Assembly (NCBI GenBank): GCA_903929755.1
Contig: CAIYVZ010000034.1
Coordinates: forward strand, 1-64,000
Reading direction: 5' to 3'
Origin: an uncultured Acidobacteriia bacterium
GTDB lineage: Bacteria > Acidobacteriota > Terriglobia > Bryobacterales > Bryobacteraceae
DNA: 64,000 nucleotides
A program made the position numbers and the translations under genes. Shown in pieces: positions 43,745 to 53,047 of this stretch; the first letter of the stretch is position 1; every line of letters starts with the position of its first letter. Below the pieces are notes generated by a model that did no database searches, was not told where the DNA came from, and saw only the letters and a program-made list of their open reading frames with translations.

Positions 43745-44572
43745 ATGCAGAGAATTATTTCGTCGCACCTGGCTGTGGGTAACCGGCTGACAACTTCCTG
43801 GTTAGGGAAGGTGGAGCGCGCAGGTTTTCCCGCTGTGGAAATCTTCTGCGCCAGGCAGCATTTTGACTACCGGGACACGCTGCAGGTAGCGGATCTGGGG
43901 CACTGGTTCCGCGATTCCGAGCTGAAGCTCCACGCCCTGCATTCACCCATGTTTACGGATGAGGTGTGGGGGCGGTCCGGGCCGCAGACGCATATCAATA
44001 TCACGGAGAGGGCCAAAGCGGAGCGAATTCAGTGGGTGGATGAGATTAAGCGGGCTCTGGAAGTGGCCGAAACGATTCCGTATCAGTATCTGATCCAGCA
44101 CCTGGGCGTGACCGGCCAGGAATTCTCGGAATACGCCATTGACGCGGCGTTCAACTCGCTGGAAGAACTGCACATTTTTGCGCGCCAGCGCGGTGTGGAG
44201 ATTCTGCTGGAAAACACGCCAAACGACCTTTCCAGCGCCGAACGCCTGCAACTGTTCAACAGCATGACCCATCTGAAGCTGAATTACTGCTTTGATGCGG
44301 GCCACGCGAATCTGGGGGCCGGCGTTGAGCACGAATTCGAAATCATGGCGAGCCGCATCCGCTCGCTGCATCTGCATGGCAATAACGGCCAAGAGGATTC
44401 GCACCTGTTTCCTTTTGCCGAAGGTGACAATCTGGACTGGGCGGGAACGATGAAACTTTTGCGGTCCAGGCCTGGCCAATATCCCCTCCTGCTCGAACTG
44501 AGAGACCCGGGGACCCACTCCAACCCGCTGGACGAAGCGAAACGCGTCTGCGGCCAGCTTGAAGAAATATAG
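43745..44572 (+). CDS. Sugar phosphate isomerase/epimerase-like TIM-barrel protein
   Basis: 275 residues, AP_endonuc_2/xylose-isomerase-like TIM barrel: FPAVEIFCAR, LHALHSPMFTDEVW, VEILLENTPNDLSSAERL (metal Glu), LNYCFDAGHANLG (metal Asp and His), SLHLHGNNGQEDSHLFPFAE and LLLELRD. The metal ligands appear complete. Substrate unknown. It starts 7 nt after ggt, in the same transcription unit. Confidence 0.85.
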   Translation: MQRIISSHLAVGNRLTTSWLGKVERAGFPAVEIFCARQHFDYRDTLQVADLGHWFRDSELKLHALHSPMFTDEVWGRSGPQTHINITERAKAERIQWVDEIKRALEVAETIPYQYLIQHLGVTGQEFSEYAIDAAFNSLEELHIFARQRGVEILLENTPNDLSSAERLQLFNSMTHLKLNYCFDAGHANLGAGVEHEFEIMASRIRSLHLHGNNGQEDSHLFPFAEGDNLDWAGTMKLLRSRPGQYPLLLELRDPGTHSNPLDEAKRVCGQLEEI

Positions 44573-44581
44573 ACCAAAACT

Positions 44582-45889
44582 ATGACGACACGGATCACCA
44601 TCAGCCAGGCTGCCGCCTTCACCGGACAACGTGTGGAGATTCCCGGCTGGCTTTACAACCTTCGGAAATCGGGAAAGATCGTTTTCCCCATCCTGCGTGA
44701 CGGCACCGGCCTGATGCAGTGCGTGGCGATGAAGAATAACCTCCCGGAAGAGGTTTTCGAGAGCCTGAAGCACCTGACGCAGGAATCTTCGCTCATTGTT
44801 ACGGGGGTGATCCGGGCTGAGGCGCGCGCGGCGAGCGGGTACGAAATGGATGTGGATGGTGTGCAGATCTTCCAGAAGGTTTCCGAAGAAGATCCGTATC
44901 CCATTACGCCAAAGGAGCATGGCATCGATTTCCTGATGGATCGCCGCCACCTTTGGCTGCGGTCCCAGCGGCAGCACGCGATTATTCGGGTGCGCCACGA
45001 GATTATCAAGGCGACCCGCGACTACTTCGATAACAACGGTTTCACGCTGGTGGATACGCCGATTTTCACGCCGGCGGCCTGCGAAGGCACCACCACGTTG
45101 TTCGAGTGCAACTACTTTGATGACGAAAAAGCGTACCTGACGCAGTCCGGGCAGCTTTACAACGAAGCCAATGCGATGGCCTTCGGCAAAGTGTACTGCT
45201 TTGGGCCGACGTTCCGAGCGGAGAAATCCAAGACGCGCCGCCATCTGACGGAATTCTGGATGGTGGAGCCTGAAATGGCCTGGGCGGATCTGGAAGACGT
45301 GAAGCGGGTGGCGGAGGAGTTCGTCATTTACGTGGTGGGCCGTGTTCTGGATAAGCGGCGCGAAGAACTGAAAGTTCTGGAACGCGATACGTCGAAACTG
45401 GAACTGGTGCAGGGGCCCTTCGTCCGGATGAGCTATACGGATGCGGTGAAGAATCTGCAGGAACACGGCTCCAGCATTGAATGGGGCAGCGATTTTGGCG
45501 GCGGCGATGAGACCATCCTGACGCAGCAGTTTGACAGGCCCATGTTGGTGGACCGGTTCCCGACCGCGATTAAGGCGTTCTATATGCAGCCGGATCCGGA
45601 GCGTCCTGAAGTAGCGATGGGCGTGGATGTTCTGGCGCCCGAGGGCTATGGCGAAATTATCGGTGGCGGGCAGCGTATTCATGATCCGGAACTACTGTTG
45701 CGCCGGATTCAAGAGCATGAACTGCCAAAGGAAGCGTTCGACTGGTACCTGGATCTCCGCAAGTACGGGACCGTACCGCATGGTGGCTTCGGGATGGGGA
45801 TTGAGCGCTGCGTCGCGTGGATCTGCGGCCTGGAGCATGTTCGCGAAACGATCGCCTTCCCCCGGATGCTGTACCGCCTGAGACCTTAA
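44582..45889 (+). CDS. asnS: Asparaginyl-tRNA synthetase
   Basis: 435 residues. N-terminal OB-fold anticodon-binding domain (about 1-105, [20 protein letters not shown]), then the class II core: motif 1 around [19 protein letters not shown], motif 2 [20 protein letters not shown] and motif 3 [40 protein letters not shown] favours AsnRS over AspRS. It charges tRNA-Asn. It starts 9 nt after the isomerase and is followed immediately by ddl. Confidence 0.95.
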   Translation: MTTRITISQAAAFTGQRVEIPGWLYNLRKSGKIVFPILRDGTGLMQCVAMKNNLPEEVFESLKHLTQESSLIVTGVIRAEARAASGYEMDVDGVQIFQKVSEEDPYPITPKEHGIDFLMDRRHLWLRSQRQHAIIRVRHEIIKATRDYFDNNGFTLVDTPIFTPAACEGTTTLFECNYFDDEKAYLTQSGQLYNEANAMAFGKVYCFGPTFRAEKSKTRRHLTEFWMVEPEMAWADLEDVKRVAEEFVIYVVGRVLDKRREELKVLERDTSKLELVQGPFVRMSYTDAVKNLQEHGSSIEWGSDFGGGDETILTQQFDRPMLVDRFPTAIKAFYMQPDPERPEVAMGVDVLAPEGYGEIIGGGQRIHDPELLLRRIQEHELPKEAFDWYLDLRKYGTVPHGGFGMGIERCVAWICGLEHVRETIAFPRMLYRLRP

Positions 45890-46876
45890 ATGAGCAAGCT
45901 TAACGTAGTAGTTTTGTATGGTGGCCGTTCCGGCGAGCACGAGATCTCGCTGCGTTCGGCCGAGGCCGTGATCGCCGCCATGAATCCCGATAAGTATCAG
46001 GTTTCGCGATATTTTATCGACCTGGAAGGCCAATGGGAGCCGGGGCCAATTCTGCCGGTACCAGGCGCCCATCCGGATATAGATGTTGTCTTCCCTGTCC
46101 TTCACGGCACTTTTGGCGAAGATGGCACGGTCCAGGGCCTGCTGGAGTTGGCCGACCTGCCCTATGTGGGCGCCAATGTTCTGGCGTCCGCCGTGTCCAT
46201 GGACAAGGACATTATGAAACGGGTGTGCCGGGACAGGGGGCTGCCGGTGGTGGACTACGTGGTGCTTTCCCGCGACGATATCGACGCGGCCGCGGTTGCG
46301 GCGCAGTTGCCGTTCCCGATGTTCGTGAAGCCTGCCAATCTGGGGTCTTCTGTCGGGATCTCCAAGGCGCACGATCTGGCTGAACTGGAGGCCGCGCTGA
46401 AGCTGGCGGCTGAATTCGACCGGAAAATCATTGTGGAACGGGGGGTGGAAGGTCGGGAATTCGAATGCGGTGTGCTTGGAAATGAACACCCAGCCGCTTC
46501 TATACCGTGTGAAATTCTGCCCTCAAAAGAGTTTTACGACTACGAAGATAAATATTTATTGAATCTGGCTAAAGTGGAACTTCCGGCGAAACTCTCGGAA
46601 GAGGACACTGCGGAGATGCGGCGACTAGCCGTGGCTTGTTACGAAGCTGTCGGCTGCGAAGGTATGGGGCGGGTGGATTTTCTGCGGGAGGCTTCCACGG
46701 GGAAGCTGTTCATTAATGAAATCAACACGATACCGGGTTTCACCTCGATCAGTATGTACCCCAGGATGTGGGAGTATACCGGGATTCCCTACCGGGATCT
46801 GATTGACCATTTAATTGAACTGGCGCTGGAACGCCATGCACAAAAGAAGGCGACCCGATTCGCCCGTCAAGTGTAA
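45890..46876 (+). CDS. ddl: D-alanine-D-alanine ligase
   Basis: 328 residues, full length for Ddl. ATP-grasp motifs: VVLYGGRSGEHEISLRSAEA (N-domain), FPVLHGTFGEDGTVQGLLEL, FVKPANLGSSVGISKAHDL, GRVDFLREAS and FINEINTIPGFTSISMYP (Mg site and serine/omega loop). It makes D-Ala-D-Ala for peptidoglycan. Its ATG directly follows the asnS stop. The 3' part (from about 46500) is duplicated in decayed form at 49384-49678. Confidence 0.96.
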   Translation: MSKLNVVVLYGGRSGEHEISLRSAEAVIAAMNPDKYQVSRYFIDLEGQWEPGPILPVPGAHPDIDVVFPVLHGTFGEDGTVQGLLELADLPYVGANVLASAVSMDKDIMKRVCRDRGLPVVDYVVLSRDDIDAAAVAAQLPFPMFVKPANLGSSVGISKAHDLAELEAALKLAAEFDRKIIVERGVEGREFECGVLGNEHPAASIPCEILPSKEFYDYEDKYLLNLAKVELPAKLSEEDTAEMRRLAVACYEAVGCEGMGRVDFLREASTGKLFINEINTIPGFTSISMYPRMWEYTGIPYRDLIDHLIELALERHAQKKATRFARQV

Positions 46877-46929
46877 TTCAGCGAAAACCCATCTTGCTAT
46901 AGCCCTGCTGGTGTCCCACAATTAGTACT

Positions 46930-48825
46930 TTGGGTCTTCGCATTCCAAACCGGGTTTTGTATGGCGCAACGTTTGCGCTTCTGCTGGCGCTAGGGGCGAT
47001 CGCAGCCCTGCGGCTGCTGGAACTCGAGCGGAGTTTGGGCGATACTTCCCAAGGGCTGTTGGTCTCGGGCCGGATCGGTCATTTGAATGGCCTGGTGGGG
47101 CGGACGAGCTCTGAATCGGAAAGTCTGGTAAGAAAATACGACCCTCAGCTTGCAGAGGAGTTTTCAGCCGACCTGCTCCGGGTGCAGCGCGCCGTGCGGG
47201 AGGTGGAGCCGCAGTTCCGCGCCCAACCGGAGCAGTTGGCCCGGTTCCGGGTGATTCGGGAATGGGTGGACGACCAATTCATCTTCCTTCGAAGCGGTGC
47301 CCCGAAGCAGGACGAGGATACGGCGCTGGCGCTGTTGCGGGCGACCATCGTCGCAATCTCTAACGAAGATTTGTCGCAACTCCGGCTCACGCTCCAGCAC
47401 GAGCGGGAGCTGGCTTCCAGTTCCAGGTTCTTGTTCTGGGTTCTTTCCGCCGTGTCTCTTGCTGTTTTGCTCTTTACTGTGAGGCGCTCCACGGGTGACA
47501 GCCGGAAGCGGAGCGCGGCGGAACGGGCGCTGGCGGTAAGGGAAGCGCAATACCGTCAGGTAGTGGAAGCGGCCGGCGATATTATCTACCGGACTGACAA
47601 GACTGGCCGCTTCACCTTCTGTAATCCGGCTGCTCTCAATATGCTGCACTGGACGGAACAAGAGGTCATTGGTCGAAGCTACCTGAAACTGATCCGCCAT
47701 GACAAGCGCAAAGAAGTGGAGCGCTTCTATATGCGGCAGTTTGCGCGTCAAAGGAAAAACAGCTACTACGAGTTTCCGATTTTGGATGGCCACGGGCATG
47801 AACGCTGGATTGGGCAGAATGCCCAGCCGATTTCGGGGCCGGAAGGCTTTGAGGGTTTCCAGGCCATTGCGCGGGATATTACGGAGCGCAAGAGGGCGGA
47901 ACTGGAATTGAGCCGGAGCCGGACTTTCGTCGAGCGTATTGCGGCCACCACGCCAGGTATCTTGTACGTTTACGACATCGTGGAGCGTCAGACTCTGTTC
48001 AGCAACCGCGAAGTAGTAACGGTATTGGGGTACAAACCGGATGAAATAGAGGCGTATCTGGCGAATGCTGCTACCCATTTTCACCCGGACGATATCGGTG
48101 CGATTCGGGCTCACCATGAAGCTCTGCGTCGCGCAGCCGACGGCGAAGTTCGGCGTCTGGAATACAGGGCGCGGCACCGCGACGGACACTGGGTCTGGCT
48201 GGCGGCCCGTGACACCCCGTTTAAGCGAGGTAACGATGGCCTGGTGTGTCAGATTGTCGGCATCGCTCAGGATGTGACGGCTCGCCGGGCAGCGCAGGAA
48301 AGGCTCACGTGGCAGGCGAACTACGATGCCCTGACCGGGCTGGCAAACCGCCACTATTTCTGGGGACAGTTGCAGACAGTTCTGCGCCGTGCCGCGATCG
48401 AACACAGTGTGGTGTCACTTTGTCTGCTGGACGTGGACAACTTTAAGGAAATCAACGATAAGTACGGCCATGCGGCGGGCGACGAGGTTCTGGAGGCGGT
48501 CGGTTCCATCCTTCGGACGGAGTTGCGTTCGAGCGACCTTTCCGGGCGGCTGGGGGGCGACGAGTTTACTTTCGTGCTGCCGGATACCAGTTCTCACGAT
48601 GCGGCGCGTTTGGCTGAGCGGATTCTGGATCGGCTGCGTACCCAGGCTTTTGGGGCCGGCGCAGAGACCGAGCCATTTCTGGTTACCGCAACTCTCGGGA
48701 TTGCGCAATCGCGTCTCGATCAATCGCGTCTCGATATCGACGCGAGGGAACTGATGGAGTCGGCCGATCGGGCGTTGTATCGGGCGAAGGCCGCGGGTCG
48801 CAATCGCGTCTCCATTGATGCCTGA
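46930..48825 (+). CDS. PAS-PAS-GGDEF diguanylate cyclase, membrane-bound (copy 1)
   Basis: 631 residues from a TTG; the paralogue starts with the same TTG context (TTGGGT). TM1 about 10-28, periplasmic sensor about 30-165, TM2 about 166-184 (FLFWVLSAVSLAVLLFTV), PAS1 about 205-325 (AGDIIYRTDKTGRFTFCNPA), PAS2 about 330-455 (GILYVYDIVERQTLFSNREV), GGDEF domain from about 460. The motif GGDEF is at 542-546 and the inhibitory I-site RSSD lies five residues before it, so an active, product-inhibited c-di-GMP synthase is expected. A second copy follows at 49702. Confidence 0.92.
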   Translation: MGLRIPNRVLYGATFALLLALGAIAALRLLELERSLGDTSQGLLVSGRIGHLNGLVGRTSSESESLVRKYDPQLAEEFSADLLRVQRAVREVEPQFRAQPEQLARFRVIREWVDDQFIFLRSGAPKQDEDTALALLRATIVAISNEDLSQLRLTLQHERELASSSRFLFWVLSAVSLAVLLFTVRRSTGDSRKRSAAERALAVREAQYRQVVEAAGDIIYRTDKTGRFTFCNPAALNMLHWTEQEVIGRSYLKLIRHDKRKEVERFYMRQFARQRKNSYYEFPILDGHGHERWIGQNAQPISGPEGFEGFQAIARDITERKRAELELSRSRTFVERIAATTPGILYVYDIVERQTLFSNREVVTVLGYKPDEIEAYLANAATHFHPDDIGAIRAHHEALRRAADGEVRRLEYRARHRDGHWVWLAARDTPFKRGNDGLVCQIVGIAQDVTARRAAQERLTWQANYDALTGLANRHYFWGQLQTVLRRAAIEHSVVSLCLLDVDNFKEINDKYGHAAGDEVLEAVGSILRTELRSSDLSGRLGGDEFTFVLPDTSSHDAARLAERILDRLRTQAFGAGAETEPFLVTATLGIAQSRLDQSRLDIDARELMESADRALYRAKAAGRNRVSIDA

Positions 48826-48846
48826 ATTCCTGCTGCTGTAGCCGGA

Positions 48847-49440
48847 ATGCCGGTACTACTCAGTCTGTTTCTTTTCGCAGGATGCGCGCTGGCGCAGAAT
48901 CCCTTGGTCCTGAAAGCGGCCCGGCTTTTTGACGGAAAAGCAGGTGCCCTCGTCTCTCCGGGGCTGGTGGTTGTGGTGGCTGGAAAGATTACCGGCGTTG
49001 GTACTACCGCGCAGATTCCTCGAGATGCGCAGGTGATCGACCTCGGCGATGCCACGCTGCTGCCTGGCTTCCTGGATGCGCATACGCATCTGACTCTGCC
49101 CTACAGCGATGACTGGAAGGGGGCGACTTTCGACGGCCTTCGCAAACCTGTCTCCGAGCAGACGCTGGACGCCGCGGAGAACGCCCGCAAGACGCTGATG
49201 GCGGGCTTCACCACCGTTCGTGACGTCGGGTCCCACGATTACATTGATGTTGGTTTACGCAACGCCATTCGTGACGGCAAGATTGAAGGTCCACGGATGC
49301 TGGTGGCGGTTCATGCCATAGGTTCCACCGGGGGGCACTGCGACGACGACTCCGGGTTTCGTGCCGGTATTTTTGCCTCTGTGCCCTGTCAAATTTTGCC
49401 TTCCAAAGAGTTTTACGACTACGAAGATAAATATTGCTGA
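48847..49440 (+). pseudogene. Amidohydrolase N-terminus fused to a ddl fragment
   Basis: The ORF begins as an exported imidazolonepropionase-like amidohydrolase: signal peptide (MPVLLSLFLFAGCALAQ), LLPGFLDAHTHLTLPYSDDW with the first metal-binding HxH, ENARKTLMAGFTTVRDVGSH and HAIGSTGGHCDDDSG. At about residue 178 it switches abruptly to CQILPSKEFYDYEDKY, a copy of ddl residues near 206-222, and stops. The family normally has over 400 residues; the second half with the other metal ligands is missing. The 197-residue chimera is probably inactive. Confidence 0.8.
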
Positions 49441-49678
49441 ATCTGGCCAAAATAGAACTTCCGGCCCGGCTTTCCCCGTAAGACACAGCCGAAATGCGGC
49501 GTCTGGCTGTCGCCTGTTACGCAGCCGTCGGCTGCGAAGGTATGCGGCGGGTCGATTTCCTGCTCGAGGCTTCCCGTATCCGGACCTGCTGGATCGTCTC
49601 ATTGAGCTGGCGCCCGAACGCCACGCGCAAAAGCAAGCCACCCGGTTTGCCCGTCCGGCGAAATTTACCTTGCTATAG
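49384..49678 (+). pseudogene. Decayed 3' fragment of ddl
   Basis: Closely follows 46505-46876 of ddl. A one-base deletion makes an early stop at 49438-49440, other in-frame stops follow (tttccccgtaagac), and about 100 bp encoding the NEINTIPGF part are deleted. The end (CGCCACGCGCAAAAGCAAGC) and the intergenic spacer before the second GGDEF gene are also recognisable duplicates. Confidence 0.85.
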
Positions 49679-49701
49679 TACTCTATGCCACAATTAAAGG
49701 T

Positions 49702-51576
49702 TTGGGTTTTCCAATTCCAAACCGAGTCTTGTACGGTATCGCGTTTGCCCTGCTGCTTATCTCAGGGGCGGTTGCCGCGTGGCGCTTACTGGAATTGGAG
49801 CGGGGTTTGGATGATACTTCCGCCCGACTACTCGTTTATGGCCGTATCGATAAGTTGAGCTCCCTCGTGGCGGAGACGACCGCGGATTCCGCGCGACTGG
49901 CGAAGAAATTTGACCCCCAGCATGCGGCGCTATTGTCAGCCGAACTCGTCGTGGAACAGGGCGTCCTTACCGAGGTCGCGCATCTCTTTCTCGGCCAACC
50001 GGAGCAACTGGCTCGCGTTCGCATCATCAGAGACTGGGTGGATTCGGAGCTCGGTTTCCTCCAAAGGGGCATCTCCAGGCCGAATGAGAATCACTTCCTC
50101 ATTTTGGTCTGGCTTACTGCTTCGGCAATCTCGAACGATTATCGTTCGCAGCTTCGGCTCGCCGTCCAGCAAGAACAGGAGCTGGGTTTAAATTCCAGAC
50201 TACGGTTCTGGGTGCTTGCCGCTGTATCGCTTGCCGTTCTGTTCTTTACCCTCTGGCGCTCTGCCGTTGACGGTCGGAGACGGGCCGTCGCGGAACGGGC
50301 GCTGGCAGTTCAGGAAGCGCAATACCGGCAGGTGGTGGAATCGGCCGGAGACATTATCTACCGGACCGACCATATTGGCCGCTTTACCTTCTGCAATCCC
50401 GCTACTCTCAATCTGCTGCACTCAACCCCGCAAGCGGTAATTGGCAGAAGCTGCCGCAAGCTGATCCGCCACGACAAACGCAAAGAAGCGGAGCGCTTCT
50501 ACGTGCGTCAGTTCACACGTAAGATAGAAAACAGTTATTACGAATTCCCCATCCTGGATGGCAGAGGAGACGAGCGCTGGCTTGGGCAGAATGCCCAGCC
50601 GATTATCGGGCCCAATGGTTTTGAAGGCTTTCAGGCTATTGCCCGTGACATTACCGAGCGCAAGCGGGCCGAGTTGGAGTTGAACCGAAGCCGGACGTTT
50701 GTCGAAAAGATTGCCGCTACCACGCCAGGCATGTTGTATGTTTACGACATTCTCGAGCGACGTACCTTGTACAGCAACAGTGAAGAGATGACGCTGCTGG
50801 GGTACGAGCTGGATGAGCTCGACGCGTATCCCGGCAACGCCACCACCCAGTTCCATCCCGAGGAGACGGGGGCGATTCGGGCCCATCATGAAGGCCTGCG
50901 CTACGCTGCCGACGGGGAAGTGCGGCGCCTCGAGTATCGGGCGCGACATCGCGACGGCCACTGGGTTTGGCTCGCGTCCCGGGATACCCCGTTTGAACGA
51001 GGCAAAGACGGCCTGGTAACCCAGATTGTCGGCATCGCTCAGGACGTCACCGCCAGCCTGGAGGCCCAGGAGAAGCTCACCTGGCAGGCGAACTACGACG
51101 CCCTTACCGGCCTTGCCAACCGCCACTCTTTCTGGGGACGATTGCACACAGTTCTGGACTGTGCCGCTACCGAACACCGTGTTGTGTCGCTCTGCCTGCT
51201 CGATGTGGACAACTTCAAGGAAATTAACGACAAGTACGGCCACGCGGCGGGTGACCAGGTTCTCGAGGCGCTGGGTGCCATCCTCCGGACGGAGCTTCGG
51301 GCGAGTGACCTTTCCGCGCGCCTTGGTGGCGATGAGTTTACATTTGTGCTGCCGGATACGGGCGCTCACGACGCGACGCGCCTCGCGGAACGGATTCTGG
51401 ATCGGCTGCGTACCCATGCTTTTGGAGTCGGCGCCGAGACCGGGCCATTTCTGGTCACCGCTTCCCTCGGGCTTGCGCAATCGCATCTTGGGACGGACGC
51501 CAAAGCCCTGATGGACTCCGCTGACCAGGCGTTGTATCGGGCGAAGGCCGCGGGTCGCAATCGCGTCCGGCATTGA
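49702..51576 (+). CDS. PAS-PAS-GGDEF diguanylate cyclase, membrane-bound (copy 2)
   Basis: 624 residues, colinear with the 46930 gene over its whole length, with GGDEF again at 542-546 and I-site RASD. The PAS and GGDEF domains are very similar (AGDIIYRTDHIGRFTFCNPA; LLDVDNFKEINDKYGHAAGD), while the periplasmic sensor (about 30-165) is more divergent. A seven-residue repeat near the C-terminus of copy 1 (SRLDQSRLD) is absent here. The intact frame after duplication, beside decayed neighbours, implies that selection kept it. Starts with TTG. Confidence 0.92.
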   Translation: MGFPIPNRVLYGIAFALLLISGAVAAWRLLELERGLDDTSARLLVYGRIDKLSSLVAETTADSARLAKKFDPQHAALLSAELVVEQGVLTEVAHLFLGQPEQLARVRIIRDWVDSELGFLQRGISRPNENHFLILVWLTASAISNDYRSQLRLAVQQEQELGLNSRLRFWVLAAVSLAVLFFTLWRSAVDGRRRAVAERALAVQEAQYRQVVESAGDIIYRTDHIGRFTFCNPATLNLLHSTPQAVIGRSCRKLIRHDKRKEAERFYVRQFTRKIENSYYEFPILDGRGDERWLGQNAQPIIGPNGFEGFQAIARDITERKRAELELNRSRTFVEKIAATTPGMLYVYDILERRTLYSNSEEMTLLGYELDELDAYPGNATTQFHPEETGAIRAHHEGLRYAADGEVRRLEYRARHRDGHWVWLASRDTPFERGKDGLVTQIVGIAQDVTASLEAQEKLTWQANYDALTGLANRHSFWGRLHTVLDCAATEHRVVSLCLLDVDNFKEINDKYGHAAGDQVLEALGAILRTELRASDLSARLGGDEFTFVLPDTGAHDATRLAERILDRLRTHAFGVGAETGPFLVTASLGLAQSHLGTDAKALMDSADQALYRAKAAGRNRVRH

Positions 51577-51604
51577 TGCCTGAATTCCTGCTGCCGTAGG
51601 CGGA

Positions 51605-51763
51605 ATGCGAACCTCGCCTGTCTGTTCGTTCTGGCTGGTTGCGCTGGAAGCGGGTCTCGCTCCACGGGTTACCCAGGCCCATTTCCCGGCAGACTCCTGA
51701 GATGTGGAGAATGCGGGCAAGACGCTGGTGCCGGGCTTCACGACCCTGCCTGACGTGACCTGA
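51605..51763 (+). pseudogene. Eroded second copy of the amidohydrolase 5' end
   Basis: Begins with an ATG in the context of the 48847 gene (CCTGAATTCCTGCTGCCGTAG precedes in both). After a large deletion it keeps GAGAATGCGGGCAAGACGCT, matching ENARKTL of the first copy, and ends GACGTGACCTGA. Frame and length are lost. Confidence 0.7.
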
Positions 51764-51787
51764 GGGGCGGCGAAGCAACCGGACGGC

Positions 51788-53047
51788 TTATAACGTATAG
51801 GGCTTGCGGTATTCGCGAGTCAGCAGCGCGTTGGCTTCTTTGTCATTGCCAAAGCTTTTGCCATCAAACTGCAATCGGCGACCGACCCGATAACTGATAT
51901 TCGCCAGATGCGCCAGGTCTGCGGACGCCACGCCCTCAGCAATCTCCGCGTTCAGATCCTCGCGGCGGCGGGACTTTACCGCCTTTACGAAATTATCGAA
52001 ATGAGGTGCGGTGTCGTAAGCGTCCTTTGACTCCACGATTACTTCTTTCACCTTCTGCTTGTCCTCTCCCTTGTAAACGCGGAAACCGGCATAATCCACG
52101 GCCATGAAGCCTTCGGTGCCGTAGATCAGGTCGCCGATCATCACGTTTTCTTCGGGTGGCGTGGGCAACCCGCGCACATCGAACACCAGTTGCTGTTTGC
52201 CGTAGTCAAATGTTGACAGTTGGGTGTTCGGAGTCTCCTGGTCGTCGTCGTACGCGTACTTTCCGCCGGTTGAGACAACCGCCTGCGGGAGTGCTTTGCC
52301 CAGCGCCCAGCGCGCAAAATCCAGTTCGTGAACCCCCTGGTTGCCGATGTCGCCGTTTCCCGTATCCCAAAACCAGTGCCAGTTGTATTTGAACCGGTTC
52401 ATGGTGAAAGGCCGCATGGCTGCGGGCCCTAAAAACTGATCCCAATCGATTCCGGCCGGAACTGTTTCCACCGGCGCCTTGCCAATCGACTTGCGTCGTT
52501 TGAAACAGGTGCCTTTTGCCATGTAGACATCGCCAATGATTCCTGTCTTCAGCAGTTCGACGGCCTGTTTGCGGAACGCGATGCTGCGGCTTTGCGACCC
52601 AACCTGCACCATACGGTTGTAACGTCGGGCGGCCTCCACCATCTTCCCGCCCTCATAAACGTTGTGGCAGGCCGGTTTTTCCACGTAGACGTCCTTACCC
52701 GCCTGGCAGGCCCACACCGTGCCCAGCGCATGCCAGTGGTTGGGCGTCGCCATCGTTACGGCGTCAATATCTTTATCCTCAAAGACCCGGCGCATGTCCG
52801 AATAGGCTTTTGGTTTGCGGCCTGAATTCTTTTCAACCAGGGCCACAGCACGTTCGGCTGCTGCCTGGTTTACGTCGCAGACAGCCGCGATATTGGCACC
52901 GGGTACCCGCGCCAGGAAGTTGATGTGGTCTGTGCCGCGTCCGCCCAGTCCGATCACGGTCAGGTTGGCCACGTCATTGGCCCCGAACGCGTTGCGCGCC
53001 AGTGCCGCAGTGGCGGCTCCCATCAGAAAATGCCGTCGTTGCATCAT
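51788..53047 (-). CDS. Tat-exported Gfo/Idh/MocA-family oxidoreductase
   Basis: 419 residues from the first of two adjacent ATGs. A twin-arginine leader (MMQRRHFLMGAATAALARNA) precedes a Rossmann domain (LTVIGLGGRGTDHINFLARV), the family motif VYVEKPACHNVYEGGKMVEA (EKP) and a C-terminal alpha/beta domain with WHWFWDTGNGDIGNQGVHEL. Such exported Gfo/Idh proteins keep a tightly bound NAD(P) and may act on glycans in the periplasm. The start codons overlap the stop of the aminotransferase upstream, so the two are co-translated. Confidence 0.9.
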   Translation of the reverse strand: MMQRRHFLMGAATAALARNAFGANDVANLTVIGLGGRGTDHINFLARVPGANIAAVCDVNQAAAERAVALVEKNSGRKPKAYSDMRRVFEDKDIDAVTMATPNHWHALGTVWACQAGKDVYVEKPACHNVYEGGKMVEAARRYNRMVQVGSQSRSIAFRKQAVELLKTGIIGDVYMAKGTCFKRRKSIGKAPVETVPAGIDWDQFLGPAAMRPFTMNRFKYNWHWFWDTGNGDIGNQGVHELDFARWALGKALPQAVVSTGGKYAYDDDQETPNTQLSTFDYGKQQLVFDVRGLPTPPEENVMIGDLIYGTEGFMAVDYAGFRVYKGEDKQKVKEVIVESKDAYDTAPHFDNFVKAVKSRRREDLNAEIAEGVASADLAHLANISYRVGRRLQFDGKSFGNDKEANALLTREYRKPYTL

